The notes beneath the pieces were generated by a model, which saw only the letters and a list, made by a program, of their open reading frames with translations, searched no databases and was not told where the DNA came from. From positions 3,056,501 to 3,120,500 of the forward strand of contig NZ_CP048222.1 in NCBI RefSeq assembly GCF_010119975.1: 64,000 nt of DNA, in the 5' to 3' direction. The stretch is from Rhodocytophaga rosea (GTDB lineage Bacteria; Bacteroidota; Bacteroidia; Cytophagales; 172606-1). Shown here piece by piece: positions 53,942 through 63,390 of this stretch (the stretch's first letter is position 1; the number at the start of each line of letters is the position of its first letter). Both the position numbers and the translations under genes were made by a program.

Positions 53942-55966
53942 TTAACGGTAAAATGGCTGGCTTACATTATTACGGGGACCATATACTGGCATCGGATCTC
54001 CCGCTTCTATGGCTCCCAGATCTGGTGCTTTGCCTTTAAAGCTATCATTTACTGTAGGTAGTTTTACTCCTGCATCGATGGCTTTGCTTTTCGGTTTGAG
54101 CCTGAAATTGATATCCGTTGCATAATAAATGCCATGCGGCTTTTTAGCATCTGGAGCCACAAGATTTTCGAAGATAGTATAATCCAATTCAACTCCATGC
54201 GATTCCAGACCGCTTCTCTGAGCAAGGGTAGAAAGCGATGTAAAAGACTTAGCATCCTTACTGGTTAGGGCGTAATCCCGCAACTGGCTTTTTTCCGGAG
54301 AAACCCATTTATACTGTTCCTCACTCGAGCGGTTGGGGCGGTATCCGTTGTAATCAGAAGTTGAATAGGCAGTAGCATTGGGGAAAACAACGATGGGCCG
54401 TTTTGGGGCATCGGTTCCCAGAAAAAGATTGTTGCGAAAATGTGCATTAGAAAATGTCTGGGGATTCGTATTCTCGGAGATAAATGTATTGTGATATACA
54501 ATCAATCCAGCAGGCTTAGACATAAATTTGAGCGCACAGCCAGTAGGAATATGGTAGAGCACATTGCGGATAAAGTACGCCGGACCTCCAAAAATAGGCT
54601 GTGCGCTCAAGCCGCACTGGCCCGCATTTACCCCTCTGTTGCGCATCACCCGGATATTATGTACCCCTCCATCGGCTTCAATAAAATCATCGGCCATCAG
54701 GTGAATATCATTGTTGTAAATATCAATAGACACTGCCTTTAATTCTTCCTGCGTTTCCGGGGTTCCATAGGTAGAAACAGTAATGGCATCATGAAAAAAA
54801 GCCACCGCATTGTGGCAGATCACATGACCGGAACCATATACTTTAATGCCGATATAGCTTTTCAACTGGTTGGCCCCATACACCCCAGGACTTGCCCAAC
54901 CTAACAGCCGGTTGCGATCATCCCTGCCTAGAATGATATTATCAGCGATATAAAAATTTTTAGAACCGGCATATTCCGTGATCACACCAATACCTACTTC
55001 TTCCATCCGGCAGCTCCGTATCGTAAGATGACTGGCACCCAGTACTTCTTTTAAGCCGGCAGAAAATGCTACATCCGTATTGCGGATGGTTATCCCTTCA
55101 AAAATATGATGCTCGGTAGCCGTTACATCAAATAAGCGGTGGGCACCTGCGCCATCAAAAATCACTTCACCATCTCCAGCTGAGCGGATTACAATAGGCT
55201 TATCAGGCGTACCTTTGGCCGTTAATACATACGTACCATCGAAAGGAATTCCATGGGGATCTACATAATTCATTCGGTCGGCTTTATACAGTCCGGCATG
55301 TACGACAATTACATCTCCAGGCTGCACTTTCCGTTCACCCACCACAGACCAGTCGCCCAGGCCGGACCCATAATAAGCCGCTTTTAATCCCATAAAACTG
55401 GGTATCTGTTTTTCGCCTTTCCAGTCGGGTGGATATACATGCAAGGTGCGCCTGCCTTCGGCAGCTTTTGGTTCGCTTCTGGTTTTTACCTTCACGAGTT
55501 GCACACTTTCACCCTGCACCCCATCCGGATCGCTCATGGTTAGGCGGCATTCATACTCTGTGTCCGGAGAAAGATCGAGAATACTTCCGGCAAACATTGG
55601 CGGCACCGTATAATCCAGATATTCTGTTTCCCGGATCACCCGCTCCCCCCCCATTCTGAGCAAAGGCAGTGCCTCTTTCCAGTCCCTGGTTCCGGCTATT
55701 CTATAGGCTACCTGCACTGTTGCATTCCGGTTATCGTCTCCTTCAATCTTCCAATGAAAGCCCAGATTAATCAGCGTTGGTGGCTCTACCACCAGCGGTC
55801 CTGCGCGGACTCCATCCTCAGCCCATGCTGCTACAGAAGAGAAAAGAAATACAAGTAGCAAAACTCCATTTCTATAATTGTTTTGAAGGGAATTTTTATC
55901 CTGGATATCATTAATTTTTGTAATCACAGAAAAGAAAAAAGGAGAGTTTGAGGAAATATAAATCAT
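53942..55966 (-). CDS. Exported right-handed beta-helix protein
   Basis: The frame stays open upstream to 56062 but that part overlaps the neighbouring gene, so the ATG at 55966 is preferred; it gives about 50 residues ending in a hydrophobic segment GVLLLVFLFSSVAAWAEDG, a signal peptide, and leaves a 26-bp gap. An N-terminal fibronectin-like domain (about 60-155) is followed by parallel beta-helix repeats (FEGITIRNTDVAFSAG, IRSCRMEEVGIGVITEYAGS). It probably binds or cleaves a polysaccharide; no catalytic residues can be assigned. Confidence 0.8.
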   Translation of the reverse strand: MIYISSNSPFFFSVITKINDIQDKNSLQNNYRNGVLLLVFLFSSVAAWAEDGVRAGPLVVEPPTLINLGFHWKIEGDDNRNATVQVAYRIAGTRDWKEALPLLRMGGERVIRETEYLDYTVPPMFAGSILDLSPDTEYECRLTMSDPDGVQGESVQLVKVKTRSEPKAAEGRRTLHVYPPDWKGEKQIPSFMGLKAAYYGSGLGDWSVVGERKVQPGDVIVVHAGLYKADRMNYVDPHGIPFDGTYVLTAKGTPDKPIVIRSAGDGEVIFDGAGAHRLFDVTATEHHIFEGITIRNTDVAFSAGLKEVLGASHLTIRSCRMEEVGIGVITEYAGSKNFYIADNIILGRDDRNRLLGWASPGVYGANQLKSYIGIKVYGSGHVICHNAVAFFHDAITVSTYGTPETQEELKAVSIDIYNNDIHLMADDFIEADGGVHNIRVMRNRGVNAGQCGLSAQPIFGGPAYFIRNVLYHIPTGCALKFMSKPAGLIVYHNTFISENTNPQTFSNAHFRNNLFLGTDAPKRPIVVFPNATAYSTSDYNGYRPNRSSEEQYKWVSPEKSQLRDYALTSKDAKSFTSLSTLAQRSGLESHGVELDYTIFENLVAPDAKKPHGIYYATDINFRLKPKSKAIDAGVKLPTVNDSFKGKAPDLGAIEAGDPMPVYGPRNNVSQPFYR

Positions 55967-55992
55967 TGCCAGAAGCCACAGAATGACAGCAA

Positions 55993-57165
55993 TTACACCT
56001 TGATATACACTTTCTTCTTGTCCATTGCATACCCAATCAGCCATAGCGACAGCATGTAACACACAGCAAAGGCCAAAGAAGCATTTTTACCTTCCAGCCA
56101 TGAGGCAAACAGGTTTTGATACACCCAGCCAGTTACACTCCCCTCTCCTATACTAATCAGGCTTAATACCTCCATAATCATACCTGAAAGAATGTAAATA
56201 AACAGGGGGTTTTTCCCGAATACCTCAAAGAAATAGGTCCATTTTGTAACAGAGGCACCATCTATGATCAGCATAAGCACCGCCAGAATGAGCAAATCCA
56301 GACCTACGGTCAGAAGCACGTAAGAGCTTGTCCAGATAGGCTTATTAATAGGAAAATACACATTCCAAAGTAAGGATAAACCAGTTAATACAACGCCTGC
56401 CACTAAAAGTTTTATTACCTTATTTTTAGTATCTGTTTGTTGCTGGATAAATTTTCCGGCAAAATAACCTCCTATCACATTTCCCACGGCAGGCAACGTA
56501 CTCAGCAGTCCTTCCGGATCAAATGGGATTCCATAGCCTTTGTACAGGTTTTCAATGGGAATTACCAGCAGATCAAATTGTAGGGCAGCGTTTGTTTCCA
56601 GACTGTAAGGGTCAGGCTGGCCGCCATATACATACATCACCACCCAATAAAAGACCAGGGCTGTGACACCTAAGATAAAAGCACCTTTCAGTTTAAAATA
56701 ATGTATAACCAGAGAAGCGATACCATAGCAAAGAGCAATCCGTTGGAGAACGCCCATGATGCGGATATTAGAGAAGTTAATGAAGGTTAATTCTCCGGCA
56801 CTGCGGGTAACAAAAGGAAAAGCATTGAGAAAAAGGCCAATGAAAAATATCAGGGCAGTACGTTTAAAAACAGTAGTCAGAAAAACCCGATCATCCAGTT
56901 TTTCGAATTTCCGCATGCTGAAACTCATCGCATTGCCCACCACGAAAAGGAAAGTAGGAAAAACCAGGTCTGTGATGGTAAAGCCATGCCAGCGTGCATG
57001 CCGGAATGGTGCATACACTGTCTCCCAGTTGCCGGGTGTATTCACTACGATCATTAAGGCTATGGTCATTCCTCTTAAAACATCCAATGACAGATAGCGC
57101 TGCGCAGATTTTGCTGGCAATACCTCTGTGCTGGCAATGGTATTTGCAAAAGAAGATTTATTCAT
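55993..57165 (-). CDS. DUF5009 / heparan-alpha-glucosaminide N-acetyltransferase-like membrane protein
   Basis: 390 residues, about ten helices. The start of the core reads YLSLDVLRGMTIALMIVVNT followed by WHGFTITDLVFPTFLFVVG, the hallmark of the HGSNAT/YeiB-type acyltransferase group, with the conserved His in RHARWHG. It may acetylate amino sugars during import. It is co-transcribed with the beta-helix gene. Confidence 0.87.
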   Translation of the reverse strand: MNKSSFANTIASTEVLPAKSAQRYLSLDVLRGMTIALMIVVNTPGNWETVYAPFRHARWHGFTITDLVFPTFLFVVGNAMSFSMRKFEKLDDRVFLTTVFKRTALIFFIGLFLNAFPFVTRSAGELTFINFSNIRIMGVLQRIALCYGIASLVIHYFKLKGAFILGVTALVFYWVVMYVYGGQPDPYSLETNAALQFDLLVIPIENLYKGYGIPFDPEGLLSTLPAVGNVIGGYFAGKFIQQQTDTKNKVIKLLVAGVVLTGLSLLWNVYFPINKPIWTSSYVLLTVGLDLLILAVLMLIIDGASVTKWTYFFEVFGKNPLFIYILSGMIMEVLSLISIGEGSVTGWVYQNLFASWLEGKNASLAFAVCYMLSLWLIGYAMDKKKVYIKV

Positions 57166-57202
57166 AAAATATGGAAGTGTTTAGTCACAAGTTATAGGTA
57201 AG

Positions 57203-57233
57203 TAGCAATTGGCTTCGCTGAACTAGCAATTAG
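57203..57233. promoter_or_regulatory. Direct repeat upstream of the DUF5009 gene
   Basis: TAGCAATT occurs twice, starting at 57203 and 57224, a 21-bp period (two helical turns), 38-68 bp before the start codon. It is a possible regulator site. Confidence 0.3.
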
Positions 57234-57300
57234 TAAATTAATTGATCTGAAAGGATAATAAACACTCAAACACCAAATATTTTTTACTTATGGATTTCAC

Positions 57301-57927
57301 TTACCTTTTGGAAGGTACTTTATCACCTCTGGTAAAAAACCAGAGAAGCAGGGCTATGCCTATGTTAAAAAGCAAAGCCAGCCAGGCATTGTCGAAAGAA
57401 GTAGAGTAAGCTCCGGTAAAAGAATAAATAAAACAGATGGGAACAAGGCCAATCAATGAATATACCAGCATCTTTTGAAAGCGCCATTTCAGGGTTCCAC
57501 TCATAATCGCTACAGCTTCGGCCAACACCGGTATAGGTCTGGAGGCGATTATGGCCAGGGCACCATACTTTTCTAAAAATGCCCTGGCCTGCGCTTGTTG
57601 TGGAGAAGGAATATATTTATTGATCAAACCTTTCGCCCTTAGTCCGATAAAATAGCCTAGTGTACAGGATAGCAAACCGCCTGCAAGCGATAGTAAACCT
57701 CCAGGCAAAAAGTTAAATAAAGCCCCATTGCTTACCATAATAAAACTCGAAGGAATCGGTAAGAGTACATCTGTTGCCAGCAGCAGTAAACTCAGGAGAG
57801 CCAGCCAGGATTTAGATGAATTATTGGTGAGCAAAGCTTCAAAACTATATCCACTTGTCTCAAAAACAACAAAAGTTAAAACAGTAAACAGGCAGATAAA
57901 AATAAATATATAGATATACCGGTTCAT
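57301..57927 (-). CDS. VTT (SNARE-associated/DedA-like) domain membrane protein
   Basis: 208 residues, five or six helices. The VTT core runs about 50-170 with LLPIPSSFIMVSNGALFNFL, GGLLSCTLGYFIGLRAKG and EKYGALAIIASRPIPVLAEA. These proteins act in lipid scrambling or membrane homeostasis. The orientation matches the preceding sugar genes but a 135-bp spacer separates it from them. Confidence 0.87.
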   Translation of the reverse strand: MNRYIYIFIFICLFTVLTFVVFETSGYSFEALLTNNSSKSWLALLSLLLLATDVLLPIPSSFIMVSNGALFNFLPGGLLSLAGGLLSCTLGYFIGLRAKGLINKYIPSPQQAQARAFLEKYGALAIIASRPIPVLAEAVAIMSGTLKWRFQKMLVYSLIGLVPICFIYSFTGAYSTSFDNAWLALLFNIGIALLLWFFTRGDKVPSKR

Positions 57928-58250
57928 CAGGTGTATAAGTAAACCTTATAAGGGCCTCAATCAAAATTACAAAGTGTACGAATGTTTTGAAGACGAATAA
58001 AGTAAATTTTATGTGTTTAGTCAAAAGAAAAGATAATGAGATTCGTATTCTTTTAGGCTTCCTCAAGATACGGGAACTGCTAAAGTTATAAGTATAGTAA
58101 AGGCAATAAAACCACAATACAATGAAGGGTTTAATTTACATTTCATGTGACTGATGGAATTACATAGGTTTGATCAAGAGGTAGATGAGCTTGCTACCTT
58201 TAAGTAGAGAAAAAGATAGGCAGATTGCATAATCTATTGAATTTGACCCT
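57928..58250. other. Intergenic, nothing recognised
   Basis: About 320 bp of AT-rich sequence between the VTT gene and the decayed insertion sequence. It may contain the left end of that element, but no terminal inverted repeat could be defined. Confidence 0.35.
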
Positions 58251-59200
58251 ATGAAAAGACAAGTATTTGATGAGGTATTTAAATGGATGGCTGTAGAGTT
58301 ATCCTATGCTAAGTGATCAGTAAAAGTAGCGGCCGCAGAGTTAGAGATAGATCCTGGTTGATTAAGTAAATGGAGGCAAAATAAGCAAGAATTCCCATCT
58401 ATCTCCTGGTGATAAACTGGGCCTTACTGCACAACAATTAAAAAGGAGACGATTACCAAAGAAACTGAAGGATGTCCAGTTGGAAAGAGAGATGGAGAAT
58501 ATTTCAATTCATAAAGGAATACCTCTTATTGTTTCCCATTGAAAAGATCTGTAAAGTTCTTAAAGTGAGTGTAAGTAGATACTATTATTGGTTAAGAAAT
58601 CCTATTGGTTTAAGTACCCTTAAACCAAATATGTTATTAGCTGACATTAGAAAAATATACAGTGATAGTAAAAAACGTGGATTCCGATCAGGGTTTAGTC
58701 TGAGATATACGAAAGGCCCAGAAATACTAATGAGTTAAGAGACCGGGGTATTTGCGTGTCATGTCCACAAGTGGCAAGAGTATTAAAAGTATTATCCGCA
58801 AGAAATACGGGGTTCAGACTACGGATTCTAAACTTGCGTTTGCTGTAGCGGATAATCACCTGAATTGAGATTTTTCTGCACAAATCATTATCCAGAAATA
58901 ATTATCAGATCCGGACCTGCGATAAAGCTTGCATTTGGGTCCACTTATATCAGAATAGGGGAAGGATGGTTGTACTTGACAGCAATACTGGATTTAGCGT
59001 ATCAGCAGGTCTGCTGGGTTAATGCAATAGCAGAAAGCTTCTTTAAAACTTAAAAAACGGAGTTAGTATATCATGTCCATTATGATATACTAGCGCAGGC
59101 AAAATGATCTATATTTGAATATATCGAGGGATAGTATACTAGAAAAAGAAAGCATTCTGCACTAGGGAATAGAAGTCCGTTGCCGTACCATTTTTTTTAG
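58251..59200 (+). mobile_element. Decayed IS3-family insertion sequence (orfA and orfB remnants)
   Basis: orfA starts MKRQVFDEVFKWMAVELSYA and reads through two in-frame TGA codons (for expected Gly and Arg) to LSKWRQNK. The orfB remnant includes IEKICKVLKVSVSRYYYWLR, DIRKIYSDSKKRG and, after several frame changes, STYIRIGEGWLYLTAILDLA. It then jumps directly to NAIAESFFKT, KTELVYHVHYD and RKRKHSALGNRSPLPYHF, so roughly 75 codons with part of the DDE site are deleted. Many stops and frameshifts make it inactive. No terminal repeats were recognised. Confidence 0.88.
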
Positions 59201-59298
59201 AAGAAAAAAGATTGGCTGCCTAGAAAATCCTTCAGTAAACTGTTGCAATTCCAGCTTTCAAACTATGCTTAGCATAAATAACTATTTACATATTTCGG

Positions 59299-60054
59299 TC
59301 AGGCAAACCGCTTCGCCACTTCTTCCCTTACAAACTGCGGATGCAAGGCTACTACCTCTCCAATTACAATCACAGCCGGATTAATTAAACCTTGTTTTTC
59401 TGATAAGTCTGCAATGGTTTCTATCGTACCTACGGCTACTTTTTCTTCTGCCCAGGTGCCTTGTTGAATAATAGCCACAGGCGTTTGGGTTTTGCCTTCC
59501 GTTGTAAAAATTTCTACAATCTGGCGCAGGTTTTTCATGCCCATCAGTATGACCAGCGTAGCCGAACTTTGAACCGCTACCTGAATATCATTAGAAAGCT
59601 GGTGATTCATGGTAGTTCCGGTCAATACCCAGAAACTTTCATTAATGCCCCGGCAGGTCAGAGGAATATGCTGTGCTTCCGGTACGGCAATACAGCTGGA
59701 AATACCTGGAATTACTTCAGTAGCTATATTAAAATTGCGGGCATGGGTAATTTCTTCATACCCCCTTCCAAACACAAACGGATCGCCGCCTTTCAGCCGT
59801 ACCACATGCCCATGATGCAAAGCATGATAGACAATCAGGTCGTGAATGTCTTTCTGGGCAAACTCACAGAAACCGGATCTTTTGCCTACAAAAATTTTTA
59901 TCGCCTCCTCCGGTGCATGCACTAACAAATCAGGATGAACCAGGGCATCATATAATACCACATCGGCCTTAGACAGGGCTTTAATTCCTTTGAGAGAGAT
60001 CAATTCCGGATCACCAGGACCGGCTCCAACCAAGGTAAGCGTAGGGATTGCCAT
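59299..60054 (-). CDS. cobA: Uroporphyrinogen-III C-methyltransferase (SUMT)
   Basis: 251 residues, stand-alone SUMT without the CysG dehydrogenase half. Motifs are LVGAGPGDPELISLKGIKAL (SAM site), VVRLKGGDPFVFGRGYEE and the conserved PVAIIQQGTWAEEK. It makes precorrin-2 from uroporphyrinogen III, the first step to siroheme, which NirB needs. It is divergent from nirB across 284 bp, so joint control is likely. Confidence 0.94.
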   Translation of the reverse strand: MAIPTLTLVGAGPGDPELISLKGIKALSKADVVLYDALVHPDLLVHAPEEAIKIFVGKRSGFCEFAQKDIHDLIVYHALHHGHVVRLKGGDPFVFGRGYEEITHARNFNIATEVIPGISSCIAVPEAQHIPLTCRGINESFWVLTGTTMNHQLSNDIQVAVQSSATLVILMGMKNLRQIVEIFTTEGKTQTPVAIIQQGTWAEEKVAVGTIETIADLSEKQGLINPAVIVIGEVVALHPQFVREEVAKRFA

Positions 60055-60260
60055 AGTATTACGTTTAGCTGCGCTGTAGAAAGAATAGAATTTTTTAAGT
60101 ATATCTACTCAAAAAAAAGTATTTACAAATATATATCATTATTCAAATATTGCCTAAAATTTAATGTATAAAATTTTATATATACCATTTTTTACAAAAT
60201 TTGTCATCAAATTTTAACCTGTTTTAAGAATTTATATAAACTTTTCCGGAAAATGACATT

Positions 60261-60268
60261 TAAATTTG
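60261..60268 (+). promoter_or_regulatory. -7 box of nirBD
   Basis: TAAATTTG matches TAnnTTTG exactly, 70 bp before the nirB start codon. The rest of the 284-bp spacer is very AT-rich; no clear FNR- or NO-sensor site was identified. Confidence 0.45.
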
Positions 60269-60338
60269 ACCCGTATTTTTTTTCTAAGTAGTTTTAGCAT
60301 AAGTATAAATTTAACCAGTAACAAATAACCTACATCAT

Positions 60339-62834
60339 ATGAACATAGTAGTTATAGGCAATGGCATGGTCGGATATAAGTTTTGTGAAAAACTGGTTGC
60401 CAGGTCTGCCCCACATACTTTTACTATTACTGTTATTGGAGAAGAACCCAGACCTGCCTATGACCGGGTTCATTTAAGTGCCTACTTTTCGGGAACTACT
60501 GTAGAAGATCTCACTATGGCATCAGCGGACTGGTATGCCAACAATGGAATTCAGCTTCTCACCAGCGAACTGGTTACTGCCATTGACCGGACTGCCCAAA
60601 CGGTGACTACCCAGCATGGCCGGACTTTTTCCTATGATAAACTTATTCTGGCAACCGGTTCGGGAGCGTTTGTACCTACGATAAAAGGCGTAGAAAAAGA
60701 TGGGGTATTTGTATACCGCACCATAGAAGACCTGGAAGCCATTATCAGCTATAGCAGAAAAGCAAAAAAAGCAGCAGTTATCGGAGGGGGTTTATTAGGA
60801 CTGGAAGCAGCCAAAGCAGTTCTGGATTTAGGATTGGAAGCACATGTGGTGGAATTTGCCCCCCGGCTAATGCCCAGACAGTTGGATGAAGCAGGTTCTA
60901 AAATTCTGCAAAGCAAACTGGAAAATTTAGGTATCGGGATACATCTGAATAAAAATACGGGTTCTATTGAAGGAGAAAATTGCATCTCCGAAATGAAATT
61001 CACGGATGGCACCTCCCTGGAAGTTGATATGGTGGTGATTTCGGCAGGTATTAAACCCCGAGATGAACTGGCTACAAAATCTGGTTTAGCTATTGGTGCC
61101 AGAGGCGGAATTGTCGTAAACGATTCCCTGCAAACCAGTGACCCAGCTATTTATGCCATTGGGGAATGCGCCTTACATGGCCAGATGATCTATGGACTGG
61201 TAGCTCCAGGATATGAAATGGCAGATGTTGTGGTGAGCCAGTTGATGGGCAGTGAAAAAACATTTACTAGCTACGATATGTCTACCAAACTGAAATTGAT
61301 CGGGGTAGATGTAGCCAGTTTCGGAGATCCGTTCTGCATGGGTGCCGCACACCGCACCATTGTATTGGAAGATAAAGTAAAAGGCATTTACAAGCGGATC
61401 AATATTACCGAGGATGGAAAACGCCTGCTGGGAGGTGTGCTGGTAGGTGAGGCAGAAAGCTATAATATGCTGCTGCAAACAGTTAAAAATAATATCCTGC
61501 TTCCTCCCAATCCCGAAGACATGATACTAGGTGCCCGGGGTGGCAGTGAAAGCATTCAAGGAAGCGGCGTATTGAACTTACCAGATGAAGCCCTGATCTG
61601 TTCCTGTGAAAATGTATCGAAAGGGACTTTGTGTTCGGCTATTACAGAAGAAGAATTAAATGATATAAAAGATATCAAAAAATGCACGAAGGCTGGTACC
61701 GGTTGCGGCGGCTGCATTCCGATGCTGAATGACCTGCTCACCGAAACCATGAAAGCACAGGGAAAGGTAGTCCGGAAAGTATTGTGCGAGCATTTCAATT
61801 ATACCCGCCAGGAACTGTTCGATGTAATTAAAATCAGCGGCATCCGCAGTTACGATGCACTAATTGATGAATATGGCAAAGGACATGGCTGTGAAGTATG
61901 TAAGCCTGCTGTTGCTTCGATGATGGCCAGTATCTGGAATGAGATGATCTTAAAACAAGCGACCATTCAGGATACCAATGACAGATATCTGGCTAATATT
62001 CAACGCGGAGGTACTTATTCTGTCGTTCCCCGTATTCCCGGTGGAGAAATTACGGCTGAAAAACTGATTGTCATTGGCCAGGTAGCCCAGAAATATGGCT
62101 TATACTGCAAAATTACCGGTGGTCAGCGGATCGATCTGTTTGGTGCCAGAGTAGACCAGTTGCCAGATATCTGGGAAGAGTTGATCGATGCCGGATTCGA
62201 AAGCGGACATGCCTATGGAAAATCTCTCAGGACCGTAAAGAGCTGCGTTGGTTCTACCTGGTGCCGGTTTGGTGTACAAGATTCGGTTACATTTGCCATT
62301 GAAGTAGAAGAACGTTATAAAGGATTACGGGCTCCTCACAAGCTTAAAAGTGCCGTTTCCGGCTGCGTACGTGAATGTGCCGAAGCTCAATCTAAGGATT
62401 TTGGCATTATTGCCACCGAGAAAGGCTGGAATTTATACGTATGCGGAAATGGTGGCGCCAAACCCCAGCATGCCCAGTTACTGGCTTCCGACATCGACAA
62501 AGAAACCTGCATTAAATATATCGATCGTTTTCTGATGTTCTACATTAAAACGGCCGAACCGCTCACCCGAACTGCTCCCTGGCTTAACAAACTGGAAGGG
62601 GGAATTAACTACCTGAAACAGGTAATTGTACAAGACTCTTTGGGTATGGGTGAACAACTGGAAAAAGAAATGCAATTCCTCATAGAAACCTATCAGTGTG
62701 AATGGAAAGAAGTAGTGAACAATCCTGCTTTACGCCGGCGTTTCAAACATTTTATTAACTCAGACGAAGCCGATCCGCAAATTCAGTTCCGGGAAGAACG
62801 GGGACAGAAAGTGCCAGTTGCCTGGAGCAGATAA
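60339..62834 (+). CDS. nirB: Nitrite reductase [NAD(P)H] large subunit
   Basis: 831 residues. The FAD-binding N-terminus (VVIGNGMVGYKFCEKL) and the NADH site (VIGGGLLGLEAAKAV) are followed by a BFD-like [2Fe-2S] domain with CSCENVSKG and CTKAGTGCGGC, then nitrite/sulfite reductase half-domains. The siroheme/[4Fe-4S] cysteines are in CVGSTWC and CVREC. It reduces nitrite to ammonia in the cytoplasm with NAD(P)H and NirD. The locus is assimilatory or detoxifying; no nitrate reductase is seen in the window. Confidence 0.96.
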   Translation: MNIVVIGNGMVGYKFCEKLVARSAPHTFTITVIGEEPRPAYDRVHLSAYFSGTTVEDLTMASADWYANNGIQLLTSELVTAIDRTAQTVTTQHGRTFSYDKLILATGSGAFVPTIKGVEKDGVFVYRTIEDLEAIISYSRKAKKAAVIGGGLLGLEAAKAVLDLGLEAHVVEFAPRLMPRQLDEAGSKILQSKLENLGIGIHLNKNTGSIEGENCISEMKFTDGTSLEVDMVVISAGIKPRDELATKSGLAIGARGGIVVNDSLQTSDPAIYAIGECALHGQMIYGLVAPGYEMADVVVSQLMGSEKTFTSYDMSTKLKLIGVDVASFGDPFCMGAAHRTIVLEDKVKGIYKRINITEDGKRLLGGVLVGEAESYNMLLQTVKNNILLPPNPEDMILGARGGSESIQGSGVLNLPDEALICSCENVSKGTLCSAITEEELNDIKDIKKCTKAGTGCGGCIPMLNDLLTETMKAQGKVVRKVLCEHFNYTRQELFDVIKISGIRSYDALIDEYGKGHGCEVCKPAVASMMASIWNEMILKQATIQDTNDRYLANIQRGGTYSVVPRIPGGEITAEKLIVIGQVAQKYGLYCKITGGQRIDLFGARVDQLPDIWEELIDAGFESGHAYGKSLRTVKSCVGSTWCRFGVQDSVTFAIEVEERYKGLRAPHKLKSAVSGCVRECAEAQSKDFGIIATEKGWNLYVCGNGGAKPQHAQLLASDIDKETCIKYIDRFLMFYIKTAEPLTRTAPWLNKLEGGINYLKQVIVQDSLGMGEQLEKEMQFLIETYQCEWKEVVNNPALRRRFKHFINSDEADPQIQFREERGQKVPVAWSR

Positions 62835-62854
62835 TATTATCAGTATTCAAAAAA

Positions 62855-62885
62855 GTCAGTAGTGATTTACTCAATTATTACTGAC
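62855..62885. repeat. GTCAGTAG palindrome (copy 3) between nirB and nirD
   Basis: A 13-bp stem with two G-U pairs (GTCAGTAGTGATT with AATTATTACTGAC) and a 5-nt loop. It could slow 3' decay of the nirB message or set the nirB:nirD ratio. Related hairpins lie at 40833 and 45257. Confidence 0.5.
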
Positions 62886-62931
62886 ACCAGTGTCTTTCAA
62901 AATTAGCCCTAAACCTTAACTCCCTACCCTA

Positions 62932-63294
62932 ATGCAACGGAACATAATGACCTCTACACAAAAAGCTAATTATTGGTATAAAGCTGCTCCGGTAGAAGCT
63001 TTCTCTGAAAATGGAGGCGCATGTGTGCAATATAAGGGCATACAAATAGCTGTGTTCCATTTTAAAGCTACCGACGAGTGGTATGCAAGTCAGAATATGT
63101 GTCCGCATAAAATGCAGATGGTATTATCGCGTGGATTGATTGGTGATGCCTGTGGAGAACCAAAAGTAGCTTGCCCCCTTCATAAAAGAACTTTTTCGCT
63201 TACCACCGGGCAAAATTTGAATGGAGAAGAGTACTCCATACAAGTCTATCCGGTAAAGGTAGAGGATGGGTATGTGTATATTGGCGTAGAGTAA
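62932..63294 (+). CDS. nirD: Nitrite reductase small subunit, Rieske-type
   Basis: 120 residues from the ATG at 62932; an ATG at 62947 is equally possible. It has a Rieske fold with both cluster-binding pairs present: Cys57-x-His59 (NMCPHK) and Cys81-x-x-His84 (ACPLHK). Many NirD proteins have lost some of these ligands, so this one may carry a real [2Fe-2S] centre. It follows nirB by 97 bp. Confidence 0.93.
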   Translation: MQRNIMTSTQKANYWYKAAPVEAFSENGGACVQYKGIQIAVFHFKATDEWYASQNMCPHKMQMVLSRGLIGDACGEPKVACPLHKRTFSLTTGQNLNGEEYSIQVYPVKVEDGYVYIGVE

Positions 63295-63307
63295 AAGCAG
63301 AATTAAA

Positions 63308-63372
63308 GAATATTGGATAAGAAATAAGGAGGGCTAAAGTAGATCACCTTCGTTATTCTTTGTTTAATATTC
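63308..63372. repeat. Palindromic repeat, diverged member of the AACAAGGAAT family (copy 3)
   Basis: GAATATT (63308-63314) and AATATTC (63366-63372) bound an imperfect inverted repeat; the right arm (TTATTCTTTGTTTAATATTC) resembles the arms of the other two copies. Confidence 0.4.
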
Positions 63373-63390
63373 AGGATTTGTCAAATTATT

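Noticed and set aside
55967-56062. Longer start for the beta-helix protein overlapping the DUF5009 gene
   Set aside because: It would overlap the upstream gene by 70 bp and push the signal peptide to an implausible depth.
58055-58250. Terminal inverted repeat of the IS3 remnant
   Set aside because: No pair of matching ends could be found by eye, so the element boundaries are left approximate.
60055-60338. FNR-like palindrome upstream of nirB
   Set aside because: Only partial TTG/CAA words in an AT-rich spacer; no convincing TTGAT-N4-ATCAA match.
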